In this document: positions 1-8,615 of the stretch, one piece after another
Layout of the letters: each line of letters begins with the position of its first letter
Numbering within the stretch: position 1 is the first letter of the stretch
Source of the DNA: Pseudomonas fluorescens
GTDB lineage: Bacteria > Pseudomonadota > Gammaproteobacteria > Pseudomonadales > Pseudomonadaceae
Direction: 5' to 3'
Length of the DNA: 64,000 bases
Assembly (NCBI RefSeq): GCF_019212185.1
Contig: NZ_CP078138.1
Coordinates: forward strand, 1,594,501-1,658,500
Notes under the pieces: model-generated
The model's database searches: none
Told to the model about the DNA's origin: nothing
What the model saw: only the letters and a program-made list of their open reading frames with translations
Position numbers and translations under genes: made by a program

Positions 1-183
1 AAGGTGCAGGTGCAGGGCGGTGCCGGCGGCCTGCCCGGTGTTGGGGGCAAAGCCGGGGCGGGCGGTAAGTCCAAAGGCTGCCTGGTGTATCGCGCCGATG
101 GCGGCAAGAGCGGTCGCCCGGGTGATGCGGGTCAGCCTGGGCCGGTTGGCGCTCCAGGTTCGGTGACCGTGCAGCGCCTGTAG
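1..183 (+). CDS. C-terminal part of a collagen-like, glycine-rich protein (5' end outside window)
   Basis: The frame is open from base 1 and ends at TAG 181-183, leaving the last 60 residues. They are dominated by Gly-X-Y-like runs (GRPGDAGQPGPVGAPG) between residues 43 and 58, preceded by a looser Gly/Ala/Lys-rich stretch with one Cys (KGCLVYRAD). Such tails occur in bacterial collagen-like proteins, where Gly-X-Y repeats can form triple helices at the cell surface. That family role is known; the role here is inference because the N-terminus and any signal peptide are missing. It converges on the CopD-type gene, with a hairpin between them. Confidence 0.7.
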   Translation, partial: KVQVQGGAGGLPGVGGKAGAGGKSKGCLVYRADGGKSGRPGDAGQPGPVGAPGSVTVQRL

Positions 184-190
184 CCATTAC

Positions 191-225
191 TCACCCGTCT
201 CGCTCACAGGGCGCGAGGCGGGTGA
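191..225. terminator. Hairpin between convergent genes, possible bidirectional terminator
   Basis: Arms TCACCCG (191-197) and CGGGTGA (219-225) pair perfectly, and inside them CTCG (199-202) pairs with CGAG (213-216). It lies in the 46-bp gap between two convergent stop codons. No long T run follows on either side, so intrinsic termination is plausible but weak. Confidence 0.45.
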
Positions 226-229
226 ATGC

Positions 230-694
230 TTAAAACATCGGCCGTGCGGAGGCGATCGCCACCAGCAGCAAGCCGATCAGCAAATTGATCCCCACCAGAC
301 GGCGAATCCCACCCAGGGTCGCGGCCCCCGTTGCCCAGTCTTCGGCCAGCACCGCCTTGCGCAATTCCGGCACCTGCAGCGCCTGGATCCGGATAAACAG
401 CGCGGTCATCACCAGATACAAACCCATCATGATCTGCACGTAGCGGGGGGCCGTTTCAAAACCATTGAAGCGCATGTGGATCATGCCGACGCCGCCGATC
501 GGCAGAATGATGACTGCGACCCAGACCCAGGCAAAAAAACGCGGGAACACTTCGACCCACAACTTCAGCCGTGCCGGGCCTTCCAGCGCTTTGACCGCGG
601 CGGGGCGCAGGACCATCCAGGCGAAGAACATGCCGCCGACCCAGACCAGGGCCGCCAGCACGTGGATGCTATAAATGAAGGCGAAAAGTGTCAT
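230..694 (-). CDS. CopD family integral membrane protein
   Basis: The 154-residue product has about four hydrophobic segments: near the N-terminus (LFAFIYSIHVLAALVWVGG), then FAWVWVAVIILPIGGVGM, MMGLYLVMTALFIRI and a final INLLIGLLLVAIAS. The N-terminal IHVLAALVWVGGMFF, with a His in the first helix, is typical of the CopD/YncM-like membrane domain linked to copper handling in some bacteria. The start was placed at the ATG at 692-694 because GGAG lies 8-9 bases upstream on the minus strand; a longer frame to 751 adds a non-hydrophobic leader without a better ribosome site. No metal-resistance genes are adjacent, so a copper role is only a family inference. Confidence 0.8.
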   Translation of the reverse strand: MTLFAFIYSIHVLAALVWVGGMFFAWMVLRPAAVKALEGPARLKLWVEVFPRFFAWVWVAVIILPIGGVGMIHMRFNGFETAPRYVQIMMGLYLVMTALFIRIQALQVPELRKAVLAEDWATGAATLGGIRRLVGINLLIGLLLVAIASARPMF

Positions 695-755
695 TGGGGT
701 ACTCCGTCCTGCGCAGGATTGATTAGCGGGGTATGATAGCGGCCGATTCAAACTA

Positions 756-771
756 CTGAAAATTTATCCAG
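756..771 (+). promoter_or_regulatory. LexA box (SOS operator) upstream of dinG
   Basis: The sequence CTGAAAATTTATCCAG has the exact CTG-N10-CAG LexA spacing and an A/T-rich core, and it is preceded by TA as in the usual TACTG. It ends 21 bp before the dinG ATG. dinG is a classic damage-inducible gene in E. coli, so SOS control here follows from the motif plus known biology. Confidence 0.75.
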
Positions 772-792
772 CGTTTTTGCGCCCGACAATTC

Positions 793-2937
793 ATGATCAG
801 CACTGAACTCAAAACCACGATCCAGGGCGCCTACTCGCGTTTTCTCGAAGCCAAGAGCCTCAAGCCGCGCTACGGCCAACGCCTGATGATCGCCGAAATT
901 GCCAAAGTACTCGGTGACATCGACACCGATGACGAAGGTCGGCGCAGTGGCGACCCGGCGATTGTCGCCGTGGAAGCCGGCACGGGTACCGGCAAGACCG
1001 TGGCCTACAGCCTAGCGGCGATTCCGACCGCCAAGGCCGCCGGCAAACGCCTGGTGATTGCCACCGCCACCGTCGCCTTGCAGGAGCAGATCGTCTACAA
1101 GGATCTGCCGGACCTGATGCGCAACAGCGGGCTTAACTTCAGCTTCGCCCTGGCCAAGGGCCGTGGTCGTTACATGTGCCTGTCCAAGCTCGATATGTTG
1201 TTGCAGGAAGGCCACGCGCAAACCGCCACCGCACAGCTGTTCGAAGAAGAAGGTTTCCGGATCGAGGTCGACGAGGCCAGTCAGAAGCTGTTTACCAGCA
1301 TGATCGAGAAGCTTGCCGGCAATAAGTGGGATGGCGACCGTGACAGTTGGTCTACAGCCCTGGAAGATGCCGACTGGGCACGCCTGACCACCGACCACAG
1401 CCAGTGTACCAATCGCCATTGCCCGAACTTCGGCCAGTGCGCTTTTTATAAGGCACGCGAAGGCATGGGCAAGGTCGACGTGATCGTCACCAACCATGAC
1501 ATGGTCCTCGCCGACCTGGCGCTGGGCGGCGGCGCCGTCCTGCCTGACCCGCGTGACACCATTTATGTGTTCGACGAAGGTCACCACCTGCCCGACAAAG
1601 CCATCGGCCACTTCGCCCACTACACGCGCCTGCGCTCGACCGCCGACTGGCTGGAATCCACCGCGAAGAATCTCACCAAGTTGCTCGCGCAACATCCGTT
1701 GCCGGGTGATCTGGGTAAGCTCATCGAGCAAGTGCCGGAGTTGGCGCGCGAGATCAAGACCCAGCAACAGTTCATGTTCAGTGCCTGCGAGCAGGTCGCC
1801 GACTTCAAGCCCGGGGAAGACGTCGAGGGCCGTGAGCGGCCACGCCATCGCTTCGTCGGCGGGGTTGTTCCCGAGCACATGCGGGAAATGGGCATCGAGC
1901 TGAAGAAAGGCTTCGCCCGCCTGACCGACCTGTTCACCCGCCTGACCGAATTGCTCAAGGAGGGCATGGACGGCGAGGTCAACATCGGCATCGCCAGCAA
2001 TCAGGCAGAAGAGTGGTATCCGCTGTTCGGCAGCCTGTTGTCACGCTCCCAGGGCAATTGGGAGCTATGGACCGCCTTCACGGTTGAGGACCCGGAAGAC
2101 AATCCGCCCATGGCACGCTGGTTGACCCTGGCCGAAAGCGGTTCGCTGTTTGACATCGAGGTCAACGCCAGCCCGATCCTTGCCGCAGAGATGCTGCGCC
2201 GCAGCCTGTGGAACGTGGCACATGGCTGCCTGGTGACGTCGGCGACCCTGACCGCGCTGGGCACCTTCGAGCGTTTCCGCATGCGCGCCGGCCTGCCGAA
2301 AAAAGCCGTGACGGCGGTGGTGCCAAGCCCGTTTCATCATGCCGACGCCGGTGTCTTGCGGGTGCCAAACCTGAACGCCGATCCCCGTGATGCAGCGGCC
2401 CATACCGCGGCGATCATTCGTGACTTGCCGGAACTGGTCGAAGGCTCGCGCGGCACCCTGGTGCTGTTCTCCTCGCGTAAACAGATGCAGGACGTGTTCG
2501 ACGGCCTGGACCGCGACTGGCGCAAGCAAGTGTTCATCCAGGGCAACCTGTCGAAACAGGAAACCCTGAACAAGCACAAGGCGCGGGTCGACGGTGGCGA
2601 TTCCAGCGTGCTGTTCGGCTTGGCCAGTTTCGCCGAGGGGGTCGACTTGCCAGGCGCCTACTGCGAACACGTGGTGATCGCCAAGATCCCGTTCTCGGTG
2701 CCGGACGATCCGGTCGAGGCGGCGTTGGCGGAATGGATCGAAGCCCGGGGTGGCAATCCGTTCATGGAAATCTCGGTGCCCGACGCCTCGCTCAAGCTGG
2801 TCCAGGCTTGCGGACGTCTGCTGCGTACTGAAGAGGACCGCGGCACCATCACTCTGCTGGACCGGCGCCTGGTCACTCAGCGCTATGGCAAAGCGATCCT
2901 CAATGCGCTGCCGCCGTTCCGCCGCGAAATTTCTTGA
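793..2937 (+). CDS. dinG: ATP-dependent DNA helicase DinG (XPD-like, 4Fe-4S)
   Basis: This 714-residue superfamily 2 helicase unwinds DNA 5'-3' and helps resolve R-loops and other structures after damage. Visible motifs are Walker A AGTGTGKT at 62-69, the Walker B variant DEGH at 261-264, and a C-terminal helicase domain with QACGRLLRTEEDRG near the end. Cysteines 129, 205, 210 and 216 are spaced as the four ligands of the XPD/DinG iron-sulfur cluster. Length and motif order fit the family. No clear Shine-Dalgarno precedes the ATG at 793, but no better start exists downstream before the conserved region. A LexA box lies just upstream. The glycoside hydrolase gene follows after 82 bp. Confidence 0.97.
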   Translation: MISTELKTTIQGAYSRFLEAKSLKPRYGQRLMIAEIAKVLGDIDTDDEGRRSGDPAIVAVEAGTGTGKTVAYSLAAIPTAKAAGKRLVIATATVALQEQIVYKDLPDLMRNSGLNFSFALAKGRGRYMCLSKLDMLLQEGHAQTATAQLFEEEGFRIEVDEASQKLFTSMIEKLAGNKWDGDRDSWSTALEDADWARLTTDHSQCTNRHCPNFGQCAFYKAREGMGKVDVIVTNHDMVLADLALGGGAVLPDPRDTIYVFDEGHHLPDKAIGHFAHYTRLRSTADWLESTAKNLTKLLAQHPLPGDLGKLIEQVPELAREIKTQQQFMFSACEQVADFKPGEDVEGRERPRHRFVGGVVPEHMREMGIELKKGFARLTDLFTRLTELLKEGMDGEVNIGIASNQAEEWYPLFGSLLSRSQGNWELWTAFTVEDPEDNPPMARWLTLAESGSLFDIEVNASPILAAEMLRRSLWNVAHGCLVTSATLTALGTFERFRMRAGLPKKAVTAVVPSPFHHADAGVLRVPNLNADPRDAAAHTAAIIRDLPELVEGSRGTLVLFSSRKQMQDVFDGLDRDWRKQVFIQGNLSKQETLNKHKARVDGGDSSVLFGLASFAEGVDLPGAYCEHVVIAKIPFSVPDDPVEAALAEWIEARGGNPFMEISVPDASLKLVQACGRLLRTEEDRGTITLLDRRLVTQRYGKAILNALPPFRREIS

Positions 2938-3004
2938 GACAAGGTGGGCGAAAACGCCCACTGCGTTGTCTATCCCCTATCTCCGATCTCACATTCGCCT
3001 TAGG

Positions 3005-3019
3005 GAGAACCTGGTTCTC
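3005..3019 (+). repeat. Perfect inverted repeat abutting the glycoside hydrolase start codon
   Basis: GAGAACC T GGTTCTC, two 7-base arms around one base, ends exactly one base before the ATG at 3020. Its left arm overlaps the only Shine-Dalgarno-like sequence (GGGAG, 3003-3007). It could be an operator or a small RNA hairpin masking the ribosome site. Confidence 0.6.
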
Positions 3020-5395
3020 ATGATTCGCCGTACGTTACCCGCCGTATTTGCCCTGATGTTTGCCACGCCCTTGCTGGCAGCACCAACCGGGCAGCAGACG
3101 CTGTTCAACTTTGTCCGCCCGGCCGATGTGGTCCAGGTGGCGACACAGGATGCCAGCTTGCCGCAATCCAACGCGGAACAGACGGCCGAGGGTGAAGTGT
3201 TGCGGCGGGTGACCTTCAATCCAACAGCCCGGCCGACCTTGCGCCTGACGCCGCAGACCGGCGCCTGGGATTGGTCGCAGTCCGGAGTCATGACCCTGCG
3301 CCTGCAGAGCGCGATGAACTGGGCGTTGACCCTCTATGTGACGATCCAGAGTAATGACGGCAAGACCCTCGTCAGCCGTGTCGACCTGCCGGCGGGCCCT
3401 GCGCAAACCTTGATGGTGCCGTTGATCCCGAGTACGCCATTGAGCCAGGGCATGAAGGCCGGTCCGCCGATGCCGATGACCGTCGACGGGCAGCGCATTC
3501 TGCTCGCCAGCAGCGAGGGTGAACTGGATCGCAGTCAGGTGGTATCGGTGTCGCTGTCGATGGAGCAACCCAAGGTAGCCCAAAGCATCCTGATCGAGCG
3601 CTTTGGTGTGCAGGAGGGTGAATCGGTGGTCAAGGCCGTTTATGGCTCGTTGGTGGACGCCTATGGTCAGTCCACTCGGGCCAAATGGCCGGAAAAAATT
3701 GCCAGCGACGACCAGCTCAAGGCAGCCGCCGGCAAGGAACAACAGCAACTGAAAACCTGGCTTGCCGAGCGCCAGCGCAACGACCTCGACAAGTTCGGCG
3801 GCTGGAGCCAGGGCCCGACGTTCAAGGCCAGTGGTTTCTTTCGCACCGAGAAGCGTGATGGCCGCTGGTTCCTGGTGACGCCTGAGGGGCATCCGTTCTA
3901 CTCGCTCGGGGTCAACGCGGTGACCGCCGATGCTAGCCAGACCTATGTTGCCGGTCGTGAGGGCATGTTCGAGGCATTGCCTGGCGACGGCGAGGTGCTG
4001 GCCAGTCACTACGGTGAAAGCGACAACCGTGGCGGTAACGGAGTCGATCGCGGACGCAGTTTCAATAGCGGCCGCTGGTATGACTTTTATGGTGCCAACC
4101 TTCAGCGCACCTACGCTCAGCCTTGCGTCGTGTCCACTGTGCCGCCGACCGAGCAGCCCGCCGCTGAGGCCAATAGCACTCCCTGCGCTCCAGCGGCTTT
4201 CGACGAAAAGCGCTGGACCGGACATACCCTCGATCGCCTGCAAGCCTGGGGCTTCAACACCCTCGGAAACTGGAGCGCTCCGGCGCTGGGACAGAGCGAT
4301 CGCGTGGCCTACACCTTGCCGCTGTCGATTGTCGGTGACTACACCAGTATCAGCACCGGCAACGACTGGTGGGGCGGCATGCCCGATCCGTTCGATCCGC
4401 GCTTTGCCATGGCCACTGAACGTGCCGTGGCCATCGCTGCCCGCGATCACCGGGACGATCCCTGGTTGATTGGCTATTACGCCGACAATGAGTTGGCCTG
4501 GGCCGGTCCTGGCGACGATCCCAAGGCTCGCTACGCGCTGGCCTATGGCACCTTGAAAATGACCACCGACGTCCCGGCCAAGCGCGCCTTTCTCAAACAG
4601 TTGCGCGACAAGTACCGTAACCAGGCCGGTCTATCCAAGGCCTGGGGTATCGACCTGCCGGCCTGGGAATTGATGGAAGACCCGGGCTTCGTGCCGCCGC
4701 TGCCTGATCCGCAGCACCCGGAAATCGAGGCCGACTTCAAGTATTTCCAAAAGGTATTCGCCGATACCTACTTCAAGACCATTTCTGACTCGTTGAAATG
4801 GCACGCACCCAATCACTTGCTGCTCGGTGGCCGGTTTGCCGTCAGCACCCCGGAGGCGGTGGCATCCTGTGCCCAGTATTGCGACGTCCTGAGCTTCAAC
4901 ATGTACACGCTCAAGCCGCAGGACGGCTACGACTTCGCTCAACTCCAGGCGCTGGACAAGCCGGTGCTGATCAGCGAATTCAACTTCGGCTCCCGTGATC
5001 GCGGCCCGTTCTGGGGTGGCGTGACCGAGTTGGCCAGGGAAGAAGATCGCGCCCCGGCCTACGCCACTTTCCTCAGGCAAGCCATCAGCGAACCGTCGAT
5101 TGTCGGCGTGCACTGGTTCCAGTACCTGGATCAGTCGGTCACCGGGCGTCTGCTGGACGGTGAGAATGGCCATTTCGGCCTGGTAGGTATCACCGACATC
5201 CCGTTCCAGGGCTTTGTCGACGGGGTACGCAAGGCTAACCTGCAAGCCCTTGATCAGCTTGGAAAGGCTGCCAGGGTCGAGGTCGAAAAAGCGGCAAATG
5301 CGGGAGCGGCCAACGAAGGCGAAAAAGGCCATCCAGACGGCCATGCCCCGGGGCAAAGCGGTCATCCGGGCGGGCATTCGGCAAACGGTCATTAA
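3020..5395 (+). CDS. Exported clan GH-A glycoside hydrolase (agarase-like) with His/Gly-rich tail
   Basis: The 791-residue product starts with a Sec signal peptide (MIRRTLPAVFALMFATPLLAA, cleavage near residue 21). An N-terminal beta-rich, carbohydrate-binding-like region (about 30-200) follows, then a TIM-barrel catalytic domain (about 260-740). The clan GH-A pair is visible: Asn490-Glu491 in GYYADNELAW as acid/base and Glu653 in VLISEFNFGS as likely nucleophile. It resembles proteins annotated as beta-agarases (GH50-like), but substrate cannot be read from sequence. The last ~25 residues are rich in His and Gly (HPDGH, HPGGH) and could bind metal. The frame is open back to 2750 inside dinG; the ATG at 3020 was chosen because the signal peptide begins there. 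No other polysaccharide-use genes adjoin it. Confidence 0.85.
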   Translation: MIRRTLPAVFALMFATPLLAAPTGQQTLFNFVRPADVVQVATQDASLPQSNAEQTAEGEVLRRVTFNPTARPTLRLTPQTGAWDWSQSGVMTLRLQSAMNWALTLYVTIQSNDGKTLVSRVDLPAGPAQTLMVPLIPSTPLSQGMKAGPPMPMTVDGQRILLASSEGELDRSQVVSVSLSMEQPKVAQSILIERFGVQEGESVVKAVYGSLVDAYGQSTRAKWPEKIASDDQLKAAAGKEQQQLKTWLAERQRNDLDKFGGWSQGPTFKASGFFRTEKRDGRWFLVTPEGHPFYSLGVNAVTADASQTYVAGREGMFEALPGDGEVLASHYGESDNRGGNGVDRGRSFNSGRWYDFYGANLQRTYAQPCVVSTVPPTEQPAAEANSTPCAPAAFDEKRWTGHTLDRLQAWGFNTLGNWSAPALGQSDRVAYTLPLSIVGDYTSISTGNDWWGGMPDPFDPRFAMATERAVAIAARDHRDDPWLIGYYADNELAWAGPGDDPKARYALAYGTLKMTTDVPAKRAFLKQLRDKYRNQAGLSKAWGIDLPAWELMEDPGFVPPLPDPQHPEIEADFKYFQKVFADTYFKTISDSLKWHAPNHLLLGGRFAVSTPEAVASCAQYCDVLSFNMYTLKPQDGYDFAQLQALDKPVLISEFNFGSRDRGPFWGGVTELAREEDRAPAYATFLRQAISEPSIVGVHWFQYLDQSVTGRLLDGENGHFGLVGITDIPFQGFVDGVRKANLQALDQLGKAARVEVEKAANAGAANEGEKGHPDGHAPGQSGHPGGHSANGH

Positions 5396-5469
5396 TCAGC
5401 AAAATTCGCGGTTGTTCAGCACAACCGCCCAGCCTGTGCGGGTTCCCAAAAGCCTTGGAGGCTGGAACA

Positions 5470-6657
5470 ATGCCGGCCATTGAAGCGAAACGTTTTTCCG
5501 GGGAGTGGCGGGTGCAGATTCAGGGTCATTACGAACTTAAATTCGAAGCGGTGCACGAGGCCTTTGCCGCGCTGTTCGACAACTCCCAGGAGCGTGGCGC
5601 GGCATTGTGCATCCAGGTGGGTGGCGAGACCGTCATCGACCTGTGGGCCGGTACGGCAGACAAGGACGGCCACCAGGCGTGGCACAGCGACACCATCGCC
5701 AATCTGTTTTCCTGCACCAAGACCTTTACGGCCGTGACAGCCTTGCAACTGGTCGCCGAAGGCAAGTTGCAACTCGATGCCCCGGTGGCCCGCTACTGGC
5801 CCGAATTCGCAGCAGCCGGCAAGGAGTCAGTGACTCTGCGCCAACTGCTTTGCCACCAGGCTGGCTTGCCGGCCCTGCGCGGGTTGTTGCCAGCTGAGGC
5901 GCTCTACGACTGGCAGACCATGGTCGACGCACTGGCCGCCGAAGCGCCTTGGTGGACGCCGGGCGAAGGCCACGGTTATGCGGCCATCACCTATGGTTGG
6001 CTGATTGGCGAACTGCTGCGTCGAGCTGATGGCCGAGGGCCGGGCGAATCGATCGTGGCCCGGGTGGCCCGGCCATTGGGTCTGGATTTCCATGTCGGCC
6101 TGGCGGATGAAGAATTCCACCGTGTCGCACATATCGCGCGCGGTAAAGGCAGCCTCGGCGATGCGGCGGCCCAGCGCTTGCTCCAGGTGACCATGCGCGA
6201 GCCGGAGGCCATGAGCACACGGGCCTTTACCAACCCGCCGTCGATCCTGACCAGCACCAACAAGCCGGAGTGGCGACGGATGCAGCAGCCAGCGGCCAAT
6301 GGCCATGGCAATGCCCGCAGCTTGGCCGGTTTCTACAGCGGCCTGCTGGATGGCAGTCTGCTGGAAAGTGAAATGCTCGAGGAGCTCACCCGTGAGCACA
6401 GCCTGGGCGAAGACAAGACCTTGCTGACCCGGACCCGTTTTGGCCTGGGTTGCATGCTGGATCAACCGGACGTGGCAAATGCCACTTTCGGCCTCGGTGC
6501 TCGTGCCTTTGGTCACCCGGGCGCAGGAGGATCGGTCGGATTTGCCGATCCCGAGTACGATGTGGCCTTTGGTTTTGTCACCAATACCCTGGGGCCTTAC
6601 GTATTGATGGACCCGCGTGCGCAGAAGCTGGTGCGAGTTCTCGCCGATTGCCTGTAA
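5470..6657 (+). CDS. Serine hydrolase of the class C beta-lactamase / EstB esterase family
   Basis: The 395-residue product has the S-x-x-K nucleophile motif SCTK at 81-84, a likely catalytic Tyr in TYGW near 175, and a C-terminal HPGAGGSVGF motif that takes the place of KTG. These mark the beta-lactamase/DD-peptidase fold used by EstB-type esterases and carboxylesterases. I see no signal peptide, which argues for a cytoplasmic esterase rather than a periplasmic beta-lactamase. The ATG at 5470 has GGAG 9 bases upstream; the TTG at 5455 in the same frame is less likely. It lies 74 bp after the glycoside hydrolase and may share its transcript. Confidence 0.88.
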   Translation: MPAIEAKRFSGEWRVQIQGHYELKFEAVHEAFAALFDNSQERGAALCIQVGGETVIDLWAGTADKDGHQAWHSDTIANLFSCTKTFTAVTALQLVAEGKLQLDAPVARYWPEFAAAGKESVTLRQLLCHQAGLPALRGLLPAEALYDWQTMVDALAAEAPWWTPGEGHGYAAITYGWLIGELLRRADGRGPGESIVARVARPLGLDFHVGLADEEFHRVAHIARGKGSLGDAAAQRLLQVTMREPEAMSTRAFTNPPSILTSTNKPEWRRMQQPAANGHGNARSLAGFYSGLLDGSLLESEMLEELTREHSLGEDKTLLTRTRFGLGCMLDQPDVANATFGLGARAFGHPGAGGSVGFADPEYDVAFGFVTNTLGPYVLMDPRAQKLVRVLADCL

Positions 6658-6697
6658 AAAGGTTGCTGTATCGCATTTTTTTGATAAAAGATGCCTG

Positions 6698-6728
6698 AAG
6701 GTCGTGGAACGGAACCCCACGACCTTTG
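6698..6728 (+). terminator. Hairpin terminator after the serine hydrolase
   Basis: AAGGTCGTGG (6698-6707) and CCACGACCTT (6717-6726) form a perfect 10-bp stem with a 9-base loop, followed by a short T-containing tail. It lies between two genes on the same strand. Confidence 0.6.
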
Positions 6729-6798
6729 ATGTTTCAGAGCGTGTGTTCAGACGGGTCATCAAGACCCACAGCTTTTTATCTCATTTTGTGGATATCTC

Positions 6799-7938
6799 AT
6801 GTCACCGAACAAATTTTTAACTCTGGCACTGTGCCTCACCATCACTGGTTGCGCACAAACTCCACAAAATGATGCCGACGGTGGCCATTGGTGGTCATTC
6901 GGTTCCGGTTCCGACAAGGTCGCGGACAAGGGCGCCAGCAAGCCTGACGTCAAAGCGGACGCCAAGGCTGCTCCTGCTCCTGCTCCTGCGGACAAGGCTG
7001 CCGGCACCCCGGCACCTGTTGCCAAGGCGAAGGAGGGCGGCAGCAGCTGGTGGCCGTTCTCGTCCGACGAGACCCCGGCCAAACCAGCAGTGGCCGACAC
7101 CAAGGCCGTAGCGCCGACCGCACCCATCGCGGCAACCAGCGCTGCCGCCGCTGCCGCCAAGGCCGACTCCGAAAGCAAATGGTGGTGGCCGTTCAGCGAC
7201 CAGCCAAAGGCTGTAACCAAGGCCGACATCAAGGATGTACCGATGCCGGATCCGAAAATCACCCAGGCGTGGCTCGACGACTACGAGCCACGCCTGCGCA
7301 GTGCCGTTCAGGACAAGCGCCTGGTCGTTGAGCGTCGCGAGAACGTACTGGTGGTCGTCGTGCCTGTCGATGAGTCCTTCAACCCGAAACGTCCAGCGAT
7401 GCTGCTGCCTTCGACCCTGGGCCCATTCACCCGAATCGCCAAGCTGGTAGAGGGCGATACCAAGACCTCCGTACTGGTCCTCGGTCACGGTGACTCGACG
7501 GGCGCCGCCCCGGCAACTCAAGCGTTGAGCAAGGAACGTGCTACCTCCGTGGCCTCGATCTTCAGCCTCGGTGGCCTCAAGCGTGATCGCCTGATGCTGC
7601 GTGGTATGGGTGACCTGATGCCGCGCGCGGCCAACGACAGCGCCCAGGGCCGTGCCTTGAACCGTCGTGTTGAAATCATGCTGACCCAACGCACCACCAT
7701 GCTGGCCCTGCTGAGCAAATACAGCTCGCCAACCCCGCCGGTCGCGGAAATGGTGGCGGTTCAGGACGTCAAGCCTGCCGCAGCAGACCTGGCTGATCAA
7801 AAAGCATCGTCGTCGAAAAAAGCTGCACCGGCGAAGAAGGCGCCTGCAAAGAAAGCCGCGTCAGCCAAAAAACAGCCTGCCAAGACCGCAACCCCGGCGA
7901 AAAAACCGGTGCCAGCCAAGGCTACAGCTGCTAACTGA
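6799..7938 (+). CDS. OmpA-family outer-membrane lipoprotein with Lys/Ala/Pro-rich tail
   Basis: The 379-residue protein begins MSPNKFLTLALCLTITGC, whose ITGC is a lipobox with lipidated Cys18. A low-complexity linker rich in Ala, Lys and Pro with repeated Trp-rich motifs (HWWSFGS, SWWPFSS, KWWWPFS) fills about residues 25-140. The OmpA-like peptidoglycan-binding domain follows at about 165-295, with the signature LNRRVEIMLTQR. The last ~45 residues are KKAAPAKKAPAKKA-type repeats like histone H1 or AlgP. The protein would anchor the outer membrane to the cell wall. The ATG at 6799 is the only start giving a signal peptide. pdxH follows after 24 bp. Confidence 0.88.
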   Translation: MSPNKFLTLALCLTITGCAQTPQNDADGGHWWSFGSGSDKVADKGASKPDVKADAKAAPAPAPADKAAGTPAPVAKAKEGGSSWWPFSSDETPAKPAVADTKAVAPTAPIAATSAAAAAAKADSESKWWWPFSDQPKAVTKADIKDVPMPDPKITQAWLDDYEPRLRSAVQDKRLVVERRENVLVVVVPVDESFNPKRPAMLLPSTLGPFTRIAKLVEGDTKTSVLVLGHGDSTGAAPATQALSKERATSVASIFSLGGLKRDRLMLRGMGDLMPRAANDSAQGRALNRRVEIMLTQRTTMLALLSKYSSPTPPVAEMVAVQDVKPAAADLADQKASSSKKAAPAKKAPAKKAASAKKQPAKTATPAKKPVPAKATAAN

Positions 7939-7962
7939 TTGCTCCAGCACAAGGAAAACGCC

Positions 7963-8610
7963 ATGACCCAGGCTCTGGCTGATATGCGCCGCGACTACAC
8001 CCGCGATGGCTTGACCGAAGCCCAGGCTCCGGATGAGCCGTTCGCGCTGTTCCACCAATGGTTCTCCGAGGCGGTGAAAACCGAGCAGCCTCCGGTTGAA
8101 GCCAACGCCATGACCGTGGCCACGGTGGATACAGACGGTCGCCCGCATTGCCGGATCCTGTTGCTAAAGGGGCTGGATGAGCAGGGTTTTACCTTCTTCA
8201 GCAACTATGAAAGCGCCAAAGGCCAGCAATTGGCCGTCAATCCCTTCGCCGCCATGACGTTCTTCTGGCCGACGCTGGAGCGTCAGGTGCGGATCGAGGG
8301 GCGGGTGGTCAAGGTCAGTGCGCAGGAGTCCGATGCCTATTACCAGGTGCGCCCGTTGGGCAGCCGCCTGGGGGCTTGGGCCTCGCCACAGAGCCGGGTG
8401 ATTGCCGATCGTGCCGAGCTCGAGGGCCTGCTCAAGGCCACCGAGCAGCGCTTCAGCGAGAGCCAGCCGCATTGCCCGGAGCATTGGGGGGGCTATCGCC
8501 TTCTGCCCGAGCGCATCGAGTTCTGGCAGGGCCGCTCCAGTCGACTGCACGATCGCCTGAACTATCGCTTGCACGGCGATCGCTGGAGCCGTGAACGTCT
8601 GGCGCCCTGA
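7963..8610 (+). CDS. pdxH: Pyridoxamine 5'-phosphate oxidase
   Basis: PdxH oxidises pyridoxine or pyridoxamine 5'-phosphate to pyridoxal 5'-phosphate with FMN in the cytoplasm. The 215-residue length is the family norm. Recognisable blocks are [34 protein letters not shown] (FMN and substrate contacts), RQVRIEGRV, and the C-terminal [12 protein letters not shown] with the substrate-binding RLHDR. The ATG at 7963 has AAGGAAAA upstream; the in-frame TTG at 7939 directly after the previous stop was rejected. PLP made here would serve several PLP enzymes encoded in the window, though that is not evidence of linkage. Confidence 0.97.
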   Translation: MTQALADMRRDYTRDGLTEAQAPDEPFALFHQWFSEAVKTEQPPVEANAMTVATVDTDGRPHCRILLLKGLDEQGFTFFSNYESAKGQQLAVNPFAAMTFFWPTLERQVRIEGRVVKVSAQESDAYYQVRPLGSRLGAWASPQSRVIADRAELEGLLKATEQRFSESQPHCPEHWGGYRLLPERIEFWQGRSSRLHDRLNYRLHGDRWSRERLAP

Positions 8611-8615
8611 GCAGT

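Noticed and set aside
2750..3019. In-frame upstream extension of the glycoside hydrolase into dinG
   Set aside because: It overlaps dinG, has no ribosome site and would bury the signal peptide that begins at 3020.
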